Of a stretch of 64,000 nucleotides of DNA, positions 34,034 through 45,198 are shown piece after piece. The stretch is from assembly GCF_000472785.1 (NCBI RefSeq), contig NZ_AXAL01000008.1, positions 1 through 64,000 of the forward strand. The letters are read 5' to 3'. The notes beneath the pieces are model-generated. The model was not told the origin of the DNA, ran no database searches, and saw nothing but the letters and a program-made list of their open reading frames with translations. Position 1 is the stretch's first letter. Each line of letters begins with the position of its first letter. A program made the translations under genes and the position numbers. This DNA comes from Mesorhizobium loti CJ3sym. GTDB taxonomy: Bacteria > Pseudomonadota > Alphaproteobacteria > Rhizobiales > Rhizobiaceae.

Positions 34034-34972
34034 TCAGCGGGCCGCGGTCCAGCCCTTGTAGTCCTTCAGGTTCTCGGCGGTGATCAGCTTGGGATCGAGC
34101 AGCACGATCGGCTCAGCCGGCTTCTTGCCGGCCAGCAAATCAGCCGCCATCGTCAGCGACTGGCCGGCCATCACATAAGGATCCTGCGAGGCCGAGGCCT
34201 TGATCATCGACTTGCCGGAAGAGAGCTCCTTCTCGATATCGGGCGCGCCGTCGACCGCGGTGAAGATGAACTCCGAGCGGTTGAGCTGCTTGGCGGCAAG
34301 CTGGGCGCCGATCGCCGTCGGGTCGTTGATGGCAAACACCGCGTCGATCTTGTCGAAGCGGGTCAGCAGCGACTGGAACACTTTCAGGCCGCCGTCGCGC
34401 GAGCCTTCGGCGTTCTGGTCGTCGGACAGGATCTTGATGTCGGGATGCTGCGCAAGCACGTTCTTGCAGCCTTTCACCCGCTCCAGGATCGAAGACGATG
34501 CCGGGCCGTTGAGGATGACGTAGTCGCCCTTGCCGCCGGTGTGGTCGACCAGATACTGGCAAGCCTCCTCGCCGGCCTTGACGTTGTTGGTCATCACGGT
34601 GACGTCGGCGCCTGGCGCCGAAACGTCGAAAGCGGCAACGATGATGCCGGCAGCCTGCGCCTTCTTCACCGCAGGCGCGATCGCCTTGGCATCGACGGCG
34701 TTGAGCATGATCACGTCGACGCCCGCCGCGATGAAGGAATCGACCTGCGAAACCTGCTTGTTGAGGTCGTAGTCGGCCGACACCGACGTCACCTCGACCT
34801 TCGGATTGATCTTCTTGGCCGCGTCCTCGATGCCCTTGATGGTGGCAACGAAGAAGGGGTTGCCGAGCAGGCCGACCGAGATGCCGACCTTGTTCAAGTC
34901 CTTGGCCGATGCCGGCGCGATGGCGACGGCCGCGAATGCGGCGCCGCAGAGCAGTTTGGCGATGATCTTCAT
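34034..34972 (-). CDS. Sugar ABC transporter substrate-binding protein (RbsB-like)
   Basis: A 312-residue periplasmic protein with signal peptide (LLCGAAFAAVAIAPASA). VGISVGLLGNPFFVATIKGIE, DVIMLNAVDAKAIAPAVK, AFDVSAPGADVTVMTNN and DAVFAINDPTAIGAQLAA are hallmarks of the ribose/galactose-binding Peripla_BP_4 family. It captures a monosaccharide or sugar alcohol for the permease and ATPase encoded just upstream; the sugar is not known. ATG 34972 gives the signal peptide. Confidence 0.94.
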   Translation of the reverse strand: MKIIAKLLCGAAFAAVAIAPASAKDLNKVGISVGLLGNPFFVATIKGIEDAAKKINPKVEVTSVSADYDLNKQVSQVDSFIAAGVDVIMLNAVDAKAIAPAVKKAQAAGIIVAAFDVSAPGADVTVMTNNVKAGEEACQYLVDHTGGKGDYVILNGPASSSILERVKGCKNVLAQHPDIKILSDDQNAEGSRDGGLKVFQSLLTRFDKIDAVFAINDPTAIGAQLAAKQLNRSEFIFTAVDGAPDIEKELSSGKSMIKASASQDPYVMAGQSLTMAADLLAGKKPAEPIVLLDPKLITAENLKDYKGWTAAR

Positions 34973-35053
34973 TACGCTTACTTTCCTCCTGATGCCCCGC
35001 GCCTCTCGCGGTGCGTTACACAAGCCGGTCGTTGATGCCGGCGACCAGGTCAT

Positions 35054-36048
35054 TCACGTTCTTGCTCCGGCCTGAAGCCGGTAGCGGTCGAGGGCGACCG
35101 CCACGATGATGACCAATCCCTTGATGATGTACTGCCAGATGTCCGAGACACCGGCCAAGATGAGCCCGTTGGACAGAACCGCGATGATCAGGCCGCCGAT
35201 CAGCGTGCCCCAGATCGAGCCGACGCCGCCGACGAAGCTGGTACCGCCGAGGATGACGGCGGCAATGGCGTCGAGCTCGTAGGACTGGCCGAGCTGCAGG
35301 CCGTTGGCGGCGTAGAGCCTTGCCGCCGACATGGCACCGCCGAGACCAGCGAGCAGACCCGAAACGCCATAGACGAAGAGCAGCACCAGCGGCACCTTGA
35401 TGCCGGTCAGCCGGGCTGCTTCGGCATTGCCGCCGACGGCATAGATCCAGGTGCCGAGCACGGTGCGCTTGAGCACCAGCCAGGACAGCACCACCACCGC
35501 GAGCGCGATGATGACCAGCCAGGGAATGCCCAACAGCGAGCCATTGCCGATGAAGTCGAACGGCAGATCGGAGTTGAACACGGTCGTGTCCTGCCCGAGC
35601 AGGCGGGCAATGCCGCGCACGGCCGTCAGCGAACCCAGCGTGACGATGAAGGGCGGCAGCCTGATATAGGCGATGAGCAGCCCATTGATGAGTCCGAAGC
35701 CGAGACCAGCCAGGATGGCCGCCGGCACGCCGAGCAGGCCCCAGTCCGGCACCAGCGACACCATCACCGCCACCATCGCCGAAGCGGCCAGAATGGAGCC
35801 GACAGACAGGTCGATGCCACCGGTCAGGATGACGAAGGTCATGCCGGCCGCAAGCACGATGTTGATCGACGACTGCTGGGTGACGATCAGCAGATTGGTC
35901 TCGGTCAGAAAGCGCGGGTTCATGAACTGGAAGCCTGCCGCCAGCAGGATCAGGACAGGCAACATCCCAAGCGCGGCAAAGGCGGTTCGCAACCGCCGGC
36001 TTGTGCCGGTGGCCTGGTCGCCAGCGCTGCTCCCGGTCGTCTTCTCGG

Positions 36049-36052
<4 letters not shown>
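35054..36052 (-). CDS. Sugar ABC transporter permease (RbsC-like)
   Basis: A 332-residue inner-membrane protein with eight to ten helices. [21 protein letters not shown] and the EAA-like region [18 protein letters not shown], then [23 protein letters not shown], are typical of ribose-type permeases (BPD_transp_2). It forms a homodimeric channel with the ATPase whose stop codon it overlaps by 4 bp. Confidence 0.95.
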
Positions 36053-37589
<1,537 letters not shown>

Positions 37590-37593
<4 letters not shown>

Positions 37594-38969
37594 CGTGCAC
37601 CACCCGCCATCTTGCCGGCGATGCCGTGTCCGGCAACGAGATCGCGCCAGGCATCGCGGTAGCCGGGAAGGCCGGTGAAGCGCGTCGCATGCGCCGGCTG
37701 CGGCGCTTCGGCGGCGAAGTCACGCCCGACGCTTTCGAAAGCGAGCGCCGCCGCGCCCGTGGCGCTGCCCTCCAGCGTGGCGCCTTGCAGGAAGGCCTGG
37801 TGGGGACGCAACTGCGCCAACAGCCCGGCGAGCAGGCCGCCAGTGTTCAGCCCGCCATCCACAATCACGGTGTTTTCCGAATGGATCAGGTCGAGGCAGA
37901 GATCGACCATCAGCGCCACGTAAAGCAGTGCCACCGCGGCGCGTTCTCCGGCATCGGGCATGCGCCCGACCAGCCGGCCGGGACGGTCGGGTGTCGGCCC
38001 GCCCGGCGCAAAGCTCGGCAGCGCCATGATGCCGGCGTCGATCACTTTCTGTACCGAGCCATGCGGGATCGCGCCTTGCCAGCCGCCGCTGATGGTGGCG
38101 AATTCGCGCCCGCCCATGAAGCGGATGGTCGGCACCGAGCCGCCGTCGACATCAACATTGACCAGCATGTCGCGGTCACGGTCGAGCACCTCCAGCGGGC
38201 AGTCGGGATTGAGCACGATGACCCAGGTGCCGGTCGACACCACGGTCAGCGGGCCAAGCGCTTGCCGGCGATAGGCATGCAGCGCCGCATTGGAATCATG
38301 CACGCCATTGTGGATGGCTATCGGTCGCTTGTTTTGACCGAAATGCCGCTTGCCGGTCACGGTGCCTGCCCGCGCGAAGGCCGGCATCTGGCCGCGCCAC
38401 CCCTCGGCGTCGACCAATGAGGAAAAGTCTCGGGCGCGTGGCGCCCACAAATGCGAATGGCAGCCGAGATAGGACACTTCCGAAGCCGCTTTGCCGCCGA
38501 GCCGCCAGCTCCAGTACTGGGGGTAGCCGAGGATCCATTTGGCCGCTGCGAACGCGTCTGGATCGACCTCCTGCAGCCACAGCATATGACGGCCGTAGTT
38601 GAAGCCGAGCGGCAGGCGGGGCGAGAACGTCTCGGCGAAATCCGGAATGCGGCGATCGATCCGGGCAGCGATTTCGGCCGGCGGCTCCTGCTCGTAGTCG
38701 AGGATCGGGTGCGTCAGCGCGTCATCGTCGACCAGCGCAAAGGTGCAGCCGTGGCCAGAGACCATCAGCCCTTCCACGCCATGGCTTTCGACCGCGTCCG
38801 TGACGGCACCGAGCGCCCAATCTTGAAGGGCGGCTTCGTCGAGCACGCTGGATCCGTCCTGGCGTACCCATTTCGGCTGGGTCCGGCGCTCGTCGAGGAT
38901 GCGCCCGTCCTGGCCGAAGACAAACAGCTTCGAATTGGTCTTGCCGAAGTCGAGGACCGCCACTTTCAC
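37590..38969 (-). CDS. FGGY-family carbohydrate kinase
   Basis: A 459-residue kinase beginning at GTG 38969, overlapping the DeoR stop by 4 bp. The phosphate-1 loop [12 protein letters not shown], the FGGY_N motif [26 protein letters not shown] and the adenosine loop [12 protein letters not shown] mark the family; it looks closest to rhamnulo-, fuculo- and ribulo-kinase-like members by eye. It would phosphorylate the imported sugar or its isomerised ketose. A second FGGY kinase of a different type lies 2 kb away on the other strand. Confidence 0.9.
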
Positions 38970-39748
38970 GGGACGCCTCCCGAGGTGGACGCAATCCGCA
39001 CCATGACGCCGGCATCCTCCAGCATGCGCGCATCGGTGTCGGAGAGCCCGTCATCGGTCACCAGCGTGCCGATGCGCGACAGGGGCAGCGCGATATTGCG
39101 CGCGTGGATCGACAGTTTACGGCTGTCGGCCAGCACCACGATCTGGTCGGCGCAGAGGCTGAGATCGACAATCGAACGCACCAGCAGCGGATGCGATTCC
39201 AGCAGGCCTTCCTGGTTGACGCCTTGCGCGCCGAGAAAGAATTTCGAGGCGTAGAAGGGCGTTGGCTGAGTCAGCGAATGGATGATACCAGGCTCGCGAT
39301 GCAGGTCGCCACCGGCGACCGTCAGGCTGCAATGGCCATGGTCGCTGAGATAGGCCGCCAGCGGCATCGAGTTGGTGTAGAGGCGGGTGTTGCGCTCGGC
39401 GAGCTTGACGCCGAGATGGAAGCAGGTCGAGCCGCCATGAACGATGACCGCGTCGCCATCGCGCACCATGGTCGCAGCTACGGCCGCGATCTGCCGCTTG
39501 GCCTCGACGGCGAGGTCGCGGTTCTCATCATAGGGCCGGGCATAGGCAACGCCTGCCTGTGATGCCCCATCGAGCGCCGAGATGCCGCCATAGACCTTCC
39601 GCGCCTCACCGGCCTCATCGATCCGGTCGATATCCCGCCTCACCGTCGCTGCCGAAACGCCAAGCCGCTCCTGCAGCTCGCGCACCGAGGCGAACGGGCG
39701 GTCCCGCAGCAGTTCAACGATCTGACGCTGGCGGCCGGAGTCGCTCAA
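38966..39748 (-). CDS. DeoR-family transcriptional regulator
   Basis: A 260-residue repressor. Helix-turn-helix: VRELQERLGVSAATVRRDID; effector domain with GDAVIVHGGSTCFHLG, LLESHPLLVR and VLADSRKLSIHA. DeoR proteins sense phosphorylated sugars. The start is an unusual TTG at 39748 (reading MSDSGRQRQ), supported by a GGGAGG box 7 bp upstream; the nearby ATG at 39753 is out of frame. It is divergent from the aldolase gene and probably controls both arms of the locus. Confidence 0.92.
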   Translation of the reverse strand: MSDSGRQRQIVELLRDRPFASVRELQERLGVSAATVRRDIDRIDEAGEARKVYGGISALDGASQAGVAYARPYDENRDLAVEAKRQIAAVAATMVRDGDAVIVHGGSTCFHLGVKLAERNTRLYTNSMPLAAYLSDHGHCSLTVAGGDLHREPGIIHSLTQPTPFYASKFFLGAQGVNQEGLLESHPLLVRSIVDLSLCADQIVVLADSRKLSIHARNIALPLSRIGTLVTDDGLSDTDARMLEDAGVMVRIASTSGGVP

Positions 39749-39931
39749 TTCATTCCTCCCGAAGCCATTTTTCCCATGGCAATTGATGCAACTTACTCAA
39801 CACTAGTCAGATTGCAAGCCGGTTTTGATGATAGTAGATCACCATTGACGTAAGTCGCTCGCATCTGCGATATCAACGCCGACAGCGGCACGGGCGACGG
39901 AATTTCGTGCAGGCGTGCAAGGAAAGGTCCC

Positions 39932-40975
39932 ATGGCAACTCAAGCTGACGCGCAGGAACTGGCGGCGTTGCGGGCGCTTTCAGCCAGCATCGGGCTCAAC
40001 CCGCATATGACCCAGGCGGCGGGCGGCAACACCTCGCTCAAGGCCGGCGACACGCTGTGGATCAAGGCGTCCGGCACCTGGCTGAAGGACGCGCTCAGCG
40101 ACGACATCATGGTGCCGGTGGCGATGGCGCCGCTGCTCAAGGCGGTCGACGATCGCGATCCGACCGCCGACACGCCGCAGGCCTTTGCCATAGATGAACT
40201 CAATCCGCGCGGCCTGCGCCCTTCGATCGAGACCACGGTGCACGCCCTGATGCCGCAACGCGTGGTTCTGCATGTTCACTGCGTCGACACGATTTCGCTT
40301 GCCGTGCAGGCCGATGGCGAGGCCGAGGTCGCCAGGCGGCTCGACGGCATCGAATGGGCCTACGTGCCCTATTTCCGGCCGGGGCTCCCACTTGCCCGCG
40401 GCATTGCCGAGAAACTGCGGCCTGGTGTCGACGTCCTGATCCTTGGCAATCACGGGCTGGTCGTCGCCGCCGAAACCGTCGCCGAGGCTGACGTTTTGCT
40501 TCACCGCGTCCGCTCATTGCTGGCGCGGCCGGCGCGCGCGACCGCAGCGCCCAACATCGCTGCCCTGACGACGCTTGCCGGCGACAGCGTCTATCGATTG
40601 CCGAAGGATGTCGATGCGCATGCGGTAGCCCTCGACGCGGAAAGCCGCCGCATGGCTGAGGCCGGTAGCCTCTATCCGGACCATGTCATCTTCCTCGGCC
40701 AAGGCTCGGTCGTGGCCAGACCGGGCGAGGATGCGGCCGGTGTCGCCGCGCGGCTCGGCGCGGCACCAGCAGCGATCCTGTTTCCCGGGGCCGGCGTGCT
40801 GATGCGCGGCGACGCCAGTGCCGGCGCCGACGCCATGCTACGCTGCCTCGCGGACGTGACGGCACGCGTCGATACTGCGGCGCGGCTGAACTACCTAACC
40901 GCCGCCGAGAATAACGAACTGGTCAATTGGGACGCCGAGCAGTATCGCCAGAAGCTCAACGCCGCCGCCGGCTAG
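39932..40975 (+). CDS. Class II aldolase/adducin family protein
   Basis: A 347-residue zinc enzyme. The family motif NPHMTQAAGGNTSLK, the zinc ligands in VLHVHCVDT and in LGNHGLVV, and IKASGTWLKDA are visible in residues 20-180; the C-terminal 150 residues are a less conserved extension. It probably splits a ketose 1-phosphate or handles a related C4-C6 phosphate. AAGG boxes precede ATG 39932. The next gene follows after 15 bp. Confidence 0.9.
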   Translation: MATQADAQELAALRALSASIGLNPHMTQAAGGNTSLKAGDTLWIKASGTWLKDALSDDIMVPVAMAPLLKAVDDRDPTADTPQAFAIDELNPRGLRPSIETTVHALMPQRVVLHVHCVDTISLAVQADGEAEVARRLDGIEWAYVPYFRPGLPLARGIAEKLRPGVDVLILGNHGLVVAAETVAEADVLLHRVRSLLARPARATAAPNIAALTTLAGDSVYRLPKDVDAHAVALDAESRRMAEAGSLYPDHVIFLGQGSVVARPGEDAAGVAARLGAAPAAILFPGAGVLMRGDASAGADAMLRCLADVTARVDTAARLNYLTAAENNELVNWDAEQYRQKLNAAAG

Positions 40976-40990
40976 CAGAGGACTGACAAT

Positions 40991-42265
40991 ATGATGCCCC
41001 TTGTCATCGGCATCGACATCGGCACGTCGGGGGCGCGCGCCGTCGCCATGCGCCCGGATTTTTCGATTGCCGGCCAGTCCGCCGTCCGCCTCGACCGATT
41101 CGGCCAAAATCCTCGCGATCCCTCCTCATGGTGGCAAGCGGTCCAGGCAGCTCTGACGGAACTGCTTTCGGGCATTGATCGCGCCGCGGTCCGCGCCATC
41201 GCCGTCGATGGCACGTCCGGCACGCTGCTGCCGGTCGATGACGCCGGACGGCCCTTGGCCGAGCCGCGGATGTACAACGACAAGGTCGCTGATGACGCTA
41301 TTCTGGCCGCGATAGCCCGCGAAGCGCCGGCGGCGAGCGCCGCGCACGGGGCGACTTCCGGCCTCGCCAAGGCCTTGCGGTTCCAGCATCTGCCCGGCAT
41401 CGCCGCGGTGCTGCACCAGGCCGATTGGATCGCCGGAAACCTGTCCGGCCGCTTCGACGTCAGCGACGAGAACAATGCGCTGAAGACAGGCTATGACGTC
41501 GAGGCCCGCCGCTGGCCGGATTGGATCGCGGCCACCGGACTGCGCATGGACTTGCTGCCGGATGTCGTCGAGCCGGGCGATGTCACTGGCACGCTCACCG
41601 CGGCCGCAGCGGAGCTGTTCGGCCTGCCGCGCGATGTGGTCGTGGTCGCCGGCACCACGGATGGCTGCGCCTCGTTCCTGGCGACGGGCGCCACGGCGGC
41701 CGGCGATGGCGTCACGGCGCTGGGATCCTCGCTCACCATCAAGATCCTCTCCGACCGGCCGATCTCGGCGCCGCGCTTCGGCATCTACAGCCATCGCCTC
41801 GGCGACGCCTGGCTGGCCGGCGGCGCGTCGAATTCCGGCGGCAAGGTGCTGGCTCAGCATTTTCCGCTGGCGCGGATCATCGAACTCAGCGCGGCAATCG
41901 ACCCGACGATCGAGACCGGCCTCGATTACTATCCGCTCAGCACATCAGGCGAGCGGTTCCCCATCGCCGATCCGGCCCTGCCGCCGCGCCTCTCGCCACG
42001 GCCGGCTGACGACGCCGATTATCTCAAGGCGATGTTCGAAGGCATGGCCGCGATCGAAGCGCTCGGCTACCGCAGGCTAGCCGAGCTTGGCGCGCCGGCG
42101 CTGACATCGGTCAGGAGCGTCGGCGGCGGTGCGGCAAATCCGGCCTGGACTGATATCCGGCAGCGCAAGCTCGGGGTCGATTTCCTGCCCACGCTCTCCG
42201 ACGAGGCGGCGGCCGGCACGGCGCGGCTGGCGCTGAAGGGTGCAAGCAAGGCGGGGCTGTTATGA
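40991..42265 (+). CDS. FGGY-family carbohydrate kinase, ribulokinase-like
   Basis: A 424-residue kinase. VIGIDIGTSGARAVAM is the phosphate loop, IAVDGTSGTLLPVDD, VVAGTTDGCASFLATGA, the glycine-rich GGASNSGG and SVGGGAANPAW complete the actin-like fold. The arrangement resembles the D-ribulose kinase group found in plants, cyanobacteria and alphaproteobacteria. It overlaps the HAD gene by 4 bp, so kinase and phosphatase are translated together, which is notable. Confidence 0.9.
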   Translation: MMPLVIGIDIGTSGARAVAMRPDFSIAGQSAVRLDRFGQNPRDPSSWWQAVQAALTELLSGIDRAAVRAIAVDGTSGTLLPVDDAGRPLAEPRMYNDKVADDAILAAIAREAPAASAAHGATSGLAKALRFQHLPGIAAVLHQADWIAGNLSGRFDVSDENNALKTGYDVEARRWPDWIAATGLRMDLLPDVVEPGDVTGTLTAAAAELFGLPRDVVVVAGTTDGCASFLATGATAAGDGVTALGSSLTIKILSDRPISAPRFGIYSHRLGDAWLAGGASNSGGKVLAQHFPLARIIELSAAIDPTIETGLDYYPLSTSGERFPIADPALPPRLSPRPADDADYLKAMFEGMAAIEALGYRRLAELGAPALTSVRSVGGGAANPAWTDIRQRKLGVDFLPTLSDEAAAGTARLALKGASKAGLL

Positions 42266-43113
42266 GTGCCAAAAGCATCGAACATCTCGACGGCATCGGG
42301 CCGCTGGCGCAACGCTATCAAGTCTTCCTGCTCGACCAGTTCGGCGTGCTGCATGACGGCCAGGCTCCCTATCCCGGCGCGGTGGAGGCCTTGTCGGCGC
42401 TGAAGCGCGCCTGCAAGACGGTGGTGCTGATTTCCAATTCCGGCAAGCGGGCCAGGCCCAACGAGGACCGCCTGCTGAAGCTCGGTTTCGCCGCCGGCAG
42501 CTGGGACCATTTTGTGTCCTCGGGCGAGGTGGCGTGGCGACGGTTCCACGAGATGGCGACAAATGAAGCGTTGCGGCCCGGCACGAAATGCCTGCTGATC
42601 AGCCGCGATGGCGATCGCACGGCGATCGAAGGCCTGCCCTTTGTACTGACGGAGACCGGCCAAGACGCCGAACTGGTGCTGATCTCAGCCAGCGAGGGCG
42701 ACCGCCACGATCTCGACCATTATCGCCGGCTGCTTGCCCCGGCAGCGGCGCGGCAGGTGCCGTGCTTCTGCACCAATCCCGACAGGATCATGCTGACGGC
42801 GGTCGGGCCCCGCTTCGGCGCCGGCGAGATTGCCGATCTCTACGAAAGCCTTGGCGGCAGCGTCACCCGCATCGGCAAGCCCTATCCGGCTATTTTCGAC
42901 GCGGCGCTGGCGCTCGCCGGCGAGCCGGAGCGCAGCAATGTGGTCTGCGTCGGCGACAGCGTCGAGCACGACATATCAGGCGGAAACCGCGCCGGCGTCG
43001 CCACGGCGCTGGTTCTCAGCGGGATATTGGCGGACGCATCGGATCTTGCCGCCATTTTCGACGAACAACAGGCCTGGCCCGACTATGTCACGGGGTCCTT
43101 CAGCTTTCGCTGA
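42262..43113 (+). CDS. HAD-superfamily hydrolase, TIGR01459 type
   Basis: A 283-residue NagD-like phosphatase. FLLDQFGVLHDG contains the nucleophile but with DxF: the usual DxD second aspartate is replaced; VVLISNSGKRA holds motif II, GKPYPAIFD motif III and CVGDSVEHDISGGNRAG motif IV. The DQFGVLHDG opening is itself typical of the TIGR01459 group as I recall. It may act on a sugar phosphate of this pathway, but it could be regulatory. It ends 14 bp inside the convergent SorC-type gene. Confidence 0.88.
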   Translation: MSAKSIEHLDGIGPLAQRYQVFLLDQFGVLHDGQAPYPGAVEALSALKRACKTVVLISNSGKRARPNEDRLLKLGFAAGSWDHFVSSGEVAWRRFHEMATNEALRPGTKCLLISRDGDRTAIEGLPFVLTETGQDAELVLISASEGDRHDLDHYRRLLAPAAARQVPCFCTNPDRIMLTAVGPRFGAGEIADLYESLGGSVTRIGKPYPAIFDAALALAGEPERSNVVCVGDSVEHDISGGNRAGVATALVLSGILADASDLAAIFDEQQAWPDYVTGSFSFR

Positions 43114-44116
43114 CCGCTTCGAGCATGCGCCGCGCACTCTCCTCGTCGGTGATCAGGATCGTCGGGGCGATCAGGTTCATGGCGCCGAGCAGGGCCTCGA
43201 TCTTCTCCTCGCCGCCTGAGGTCAGGATGCGGATCGGCGCCGCGCGCAGCCGGTCGACATCCACCGACATCACCAGGCTGTTGATCGGATGGTCGACCAG
43301 ATCGCCATTACGGTCGAAGAAGTGGAACAGCAGGTCGCCGACCGCGCCGCGCGCAAGCAAGGCTTCCCGGTCCGCTTCCTTGAGAAAGCCACCGCGCGAG
43401 AAGGTGGTGGCCGAAGCGATGCCGCCGACGCTCAAGAGAACGGCATCGAGCACGTTGGCCATTTCAAAAACCTCCTGCAGGCCGCACCGCTCGACCAGCG
43501 CGATCTTGGTCTCGACGCTGTCGACGACGGCCGGCGTCGGGATCAGATAGCCGTCGCCCTGGAAGATCTGGGCGAAGCGCCAGGAGAACTCGGCCGGGTT
43601 GTAGCGCCGCACGACGCCGACACCGCCCAGCAGCGATATGACCTTGAAGTCGGAGAGCGACTTGGCGCTGATGAAGGGCAGGCTGGAGAACAGCGTCCGG
43701 CCCCAGCCAACGCCGACGCGCATGCCGGATTTCATCGTATCGGACAGAAAAATCCCGGTCTTGGCGCTGATCGCCGGGAGCGGATCGGCATTGGGGGCGG
43801 TGAGCGGCGCCACCAGCGCCTGCTGCAGGCCGAACGTCCGCTCCAGCGCGCGCTCCAGCCGCACGATCTCGGCCAATTCGCTCTCGATGGTGATCTTCAC
43901 CTCGTTGCGCGCCCTCGCCTCGGCCAGCATGCGCACGATGGTGACACGGCCGACGCCAAGCACGTCGGCGATCTCGTTTTGCGTCATCTGCTCGACGAAA
44001 TACATCCAGGCGGCGCGGATCCTGAGGCGATCCGTCCGGCTTTCGCTGACGACCGACTCGGTCGCCTCGCCGCCGCCGCGACCGTCTTCGGTTTCGCTGT
44101 GTCGTCGCCTGGCCAA
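43100..44116 (-). CDS. SorC-family sugar-binding transcriptional regulator
   Basis: A 338-residue regulator. AAWMYFVEQMTQNEIADVLG with VTIVRMLAEARARNEV is the helix-turn-helix; the large C-terminal sugar-phosphate-binding domain follows (GWGRTLFSSL, GGVGVVRRYNP, LLSVGGIASATTFSRGGFL). TTG 44116 is chosen because a strong GGGGGAGGG box lies just before it and relatives have about 320 residues; ATG 44164 would add 16 residues with no ribosome-binding box. An operator-like palindrome lies at 44180-44203. Confidence 0.9.
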   Translation of the reverse strand: MARRRHSETEDGRGGGEATESVVSESRTDRLRIRAAWMYFVEQMTQNEIADVLGVGRVTIVRMLAEARARNEVKITIESELAEIVRLERALERTFGLQQALVAPLTAPNADPLPAISAKTGIFLSDTMKSGMRVGVGWGRTLFSSLPFISAKSLSDFKVISLLGGVGVVRRYNPAEFSWRFAQIFQGDGYLIPTPAVVDSVETKIALVERCGLQEVFEMANVLDAVLLSVGGIASATTFSRGGFLKEADREALLARGAVGDLLFHFFDRNGDLVDHPINSLVMSVDVDRLRAAPIRILTSGGEEKIEALLGAMNLIAPTILITDEESARRMLEAVSES

Positions 44117-44179
44117 CTCATCCCTCCCCCGCGACGGACAAGCGCGCCGTCGCCGATTCTGCATGCTGGTCTAGTATCG

Positions 44180-44203
44180 CCTATTGATCTACCAATCGAT
44201 AGG
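44180..44203. promoter_or_regulatory. Operator-like inverted repeat between SorC-type regulator and divergent gene
   Basis: CCTATTGAT (44180-44188) and ATCGATAGG (44195-44203) match as an inverted repeat in eight of nine positions around a 6-bp spacer. The location between the divergent regulator and the 266-residue gene suits autoregulation and control of both. Confidence 0.5.
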
Positions 44204-44270
44204 AACAATGTAGAGTTGGTGGCCGGCCGCTTGCTGGCCGTTCTCCACGGCACTTTCGAGGCGATCCGCG

Positions 44271-45071
44271 ATGCTCCGACAAATCTCCGAAGATGTCCGC
44301 GTCAATTTGAAGGACCGGTTGCGGGAAGTCCGCGACATCATACGCCAGAGCCGCCATGACGGCAGCGGTGAAGCCAGTGCCCTGCGCGAGGCGACCAGCC
44401 GCTTGCCGCCATTTCCGGGCAAAGGCATCGAAGGCCTGCTCAGCCATGCCGCGAGCGCTTTCGACGAGGCGCTGTCGATCGCCGAATCCTTTGTTCCACA
44501 TGAGCGCCCGATCAAGGTGGACGGCACGACCGTAAAAGGCCTCGGCACCTATTTCCCCACGGGAAACGAGGAGCGGCAGTTGAGCGCCGAGCGCCTGTTC
44601 CGGCGCGACATGTACTATTTGACCAAGGCCGTGCTTGCCGAGCTGAAGATCGACAATGCCCGCATCCTTGAAGCCGATTTCGCCGCCGTGCATGCCACCA
44701 TGCGCAAGCGGCATGGCGATCTGCTGGCCGCGTTGGTTGCGCCGGATGCCGGACTGCAGGCGATCGCGGCCACCTGCGCGGCGCTGCTGGTCGAGTTGCT
44801 CAACCAGCGTCCGGTCCGCTTTGCCGAAACCGCGCCGGAAACGCCTGCGATTGGCGGCCGGGCGCTCGACATAAGCTGCCTGGCGCCGGTCGTGCTGGCC
44901 TGCGGCCTGGCGACCACCGGCCGCGACGGCGCGCCGGAGCCGGACATGCTGGAGATCGCCATCCTGGCAGCCGATATCCGTCATGACCGCATCGTGCAGG
45001 CCTGCGGCAAGGCAAGCCCGGTCGAGGAACTGATACCGGTCTTTGCCACCTTGCTCGCGCATTTGCCGTAG
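44271..45071 (+). CDS. Protein of unknown function, 266 residues
   Basis: I do not recognise a family. The sequence begins MLRQISEDVRVNLKDRLREV, is largely helical with many Arg/Glu and Ala/Leu residues, has no signal peptide or membrane helix, and ends in an Ala/Leu-rich half (VVLACGLATTGRDGAPEPD). It lies between the SorC-type regulator (divergent) and the sugar PTS operon (convergent). Its place suggests a role with one of these, but there is no motif to support it. Confidence 0.65.
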   Translation: MLRQISEDVRVNLKDRLREVRDIIRQSRHDGSGEASALREATSRLPPFPGKGIEGLLSHAASAFDEALSIAESFVPHERPIKVDGTTVKGLGTYFPTGNEERQLSAERLFRRDMYYLTKAVLAELKIDNARILEADFAAVHATMRKRHGDLLAALVAPDAGLQAIAATCAALLVELLNQRPVRFAETAPETPAIGGRALDISCLAPVVLACGLATTGRDGAPEPDMLEIAILAADIRHDRIVQACGKASPVEELIPVFATLLAHLP

Positions 45072-45096
45072 GCTCCAGCGGCTGTCGCGGGAATCC

Positions 45097-45198
45097 AGAG
45101 CAATTCCAGGAAAAGTGTGTAGCGGTTTTCCGTTAGGAATTGCGTCAAAACAAAGAGTTAGAGCAATTCACCGTTTCTGTGAAACGGCGAATTGCTTT
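45097..45198. repeat. Dispersed 100-bp repeat, copy 2
   Basis: Nearly identical to the copy at 33924-34025 for the first 65 bp; the terminal stem (AGCAATTCACCGTTT with its complement) has a mismatch. It lies directly after the stop codon of the HPr-Enzyme I gene on the minus strand, the same relation to an operon end as copy 1. Confidence 0.85.
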
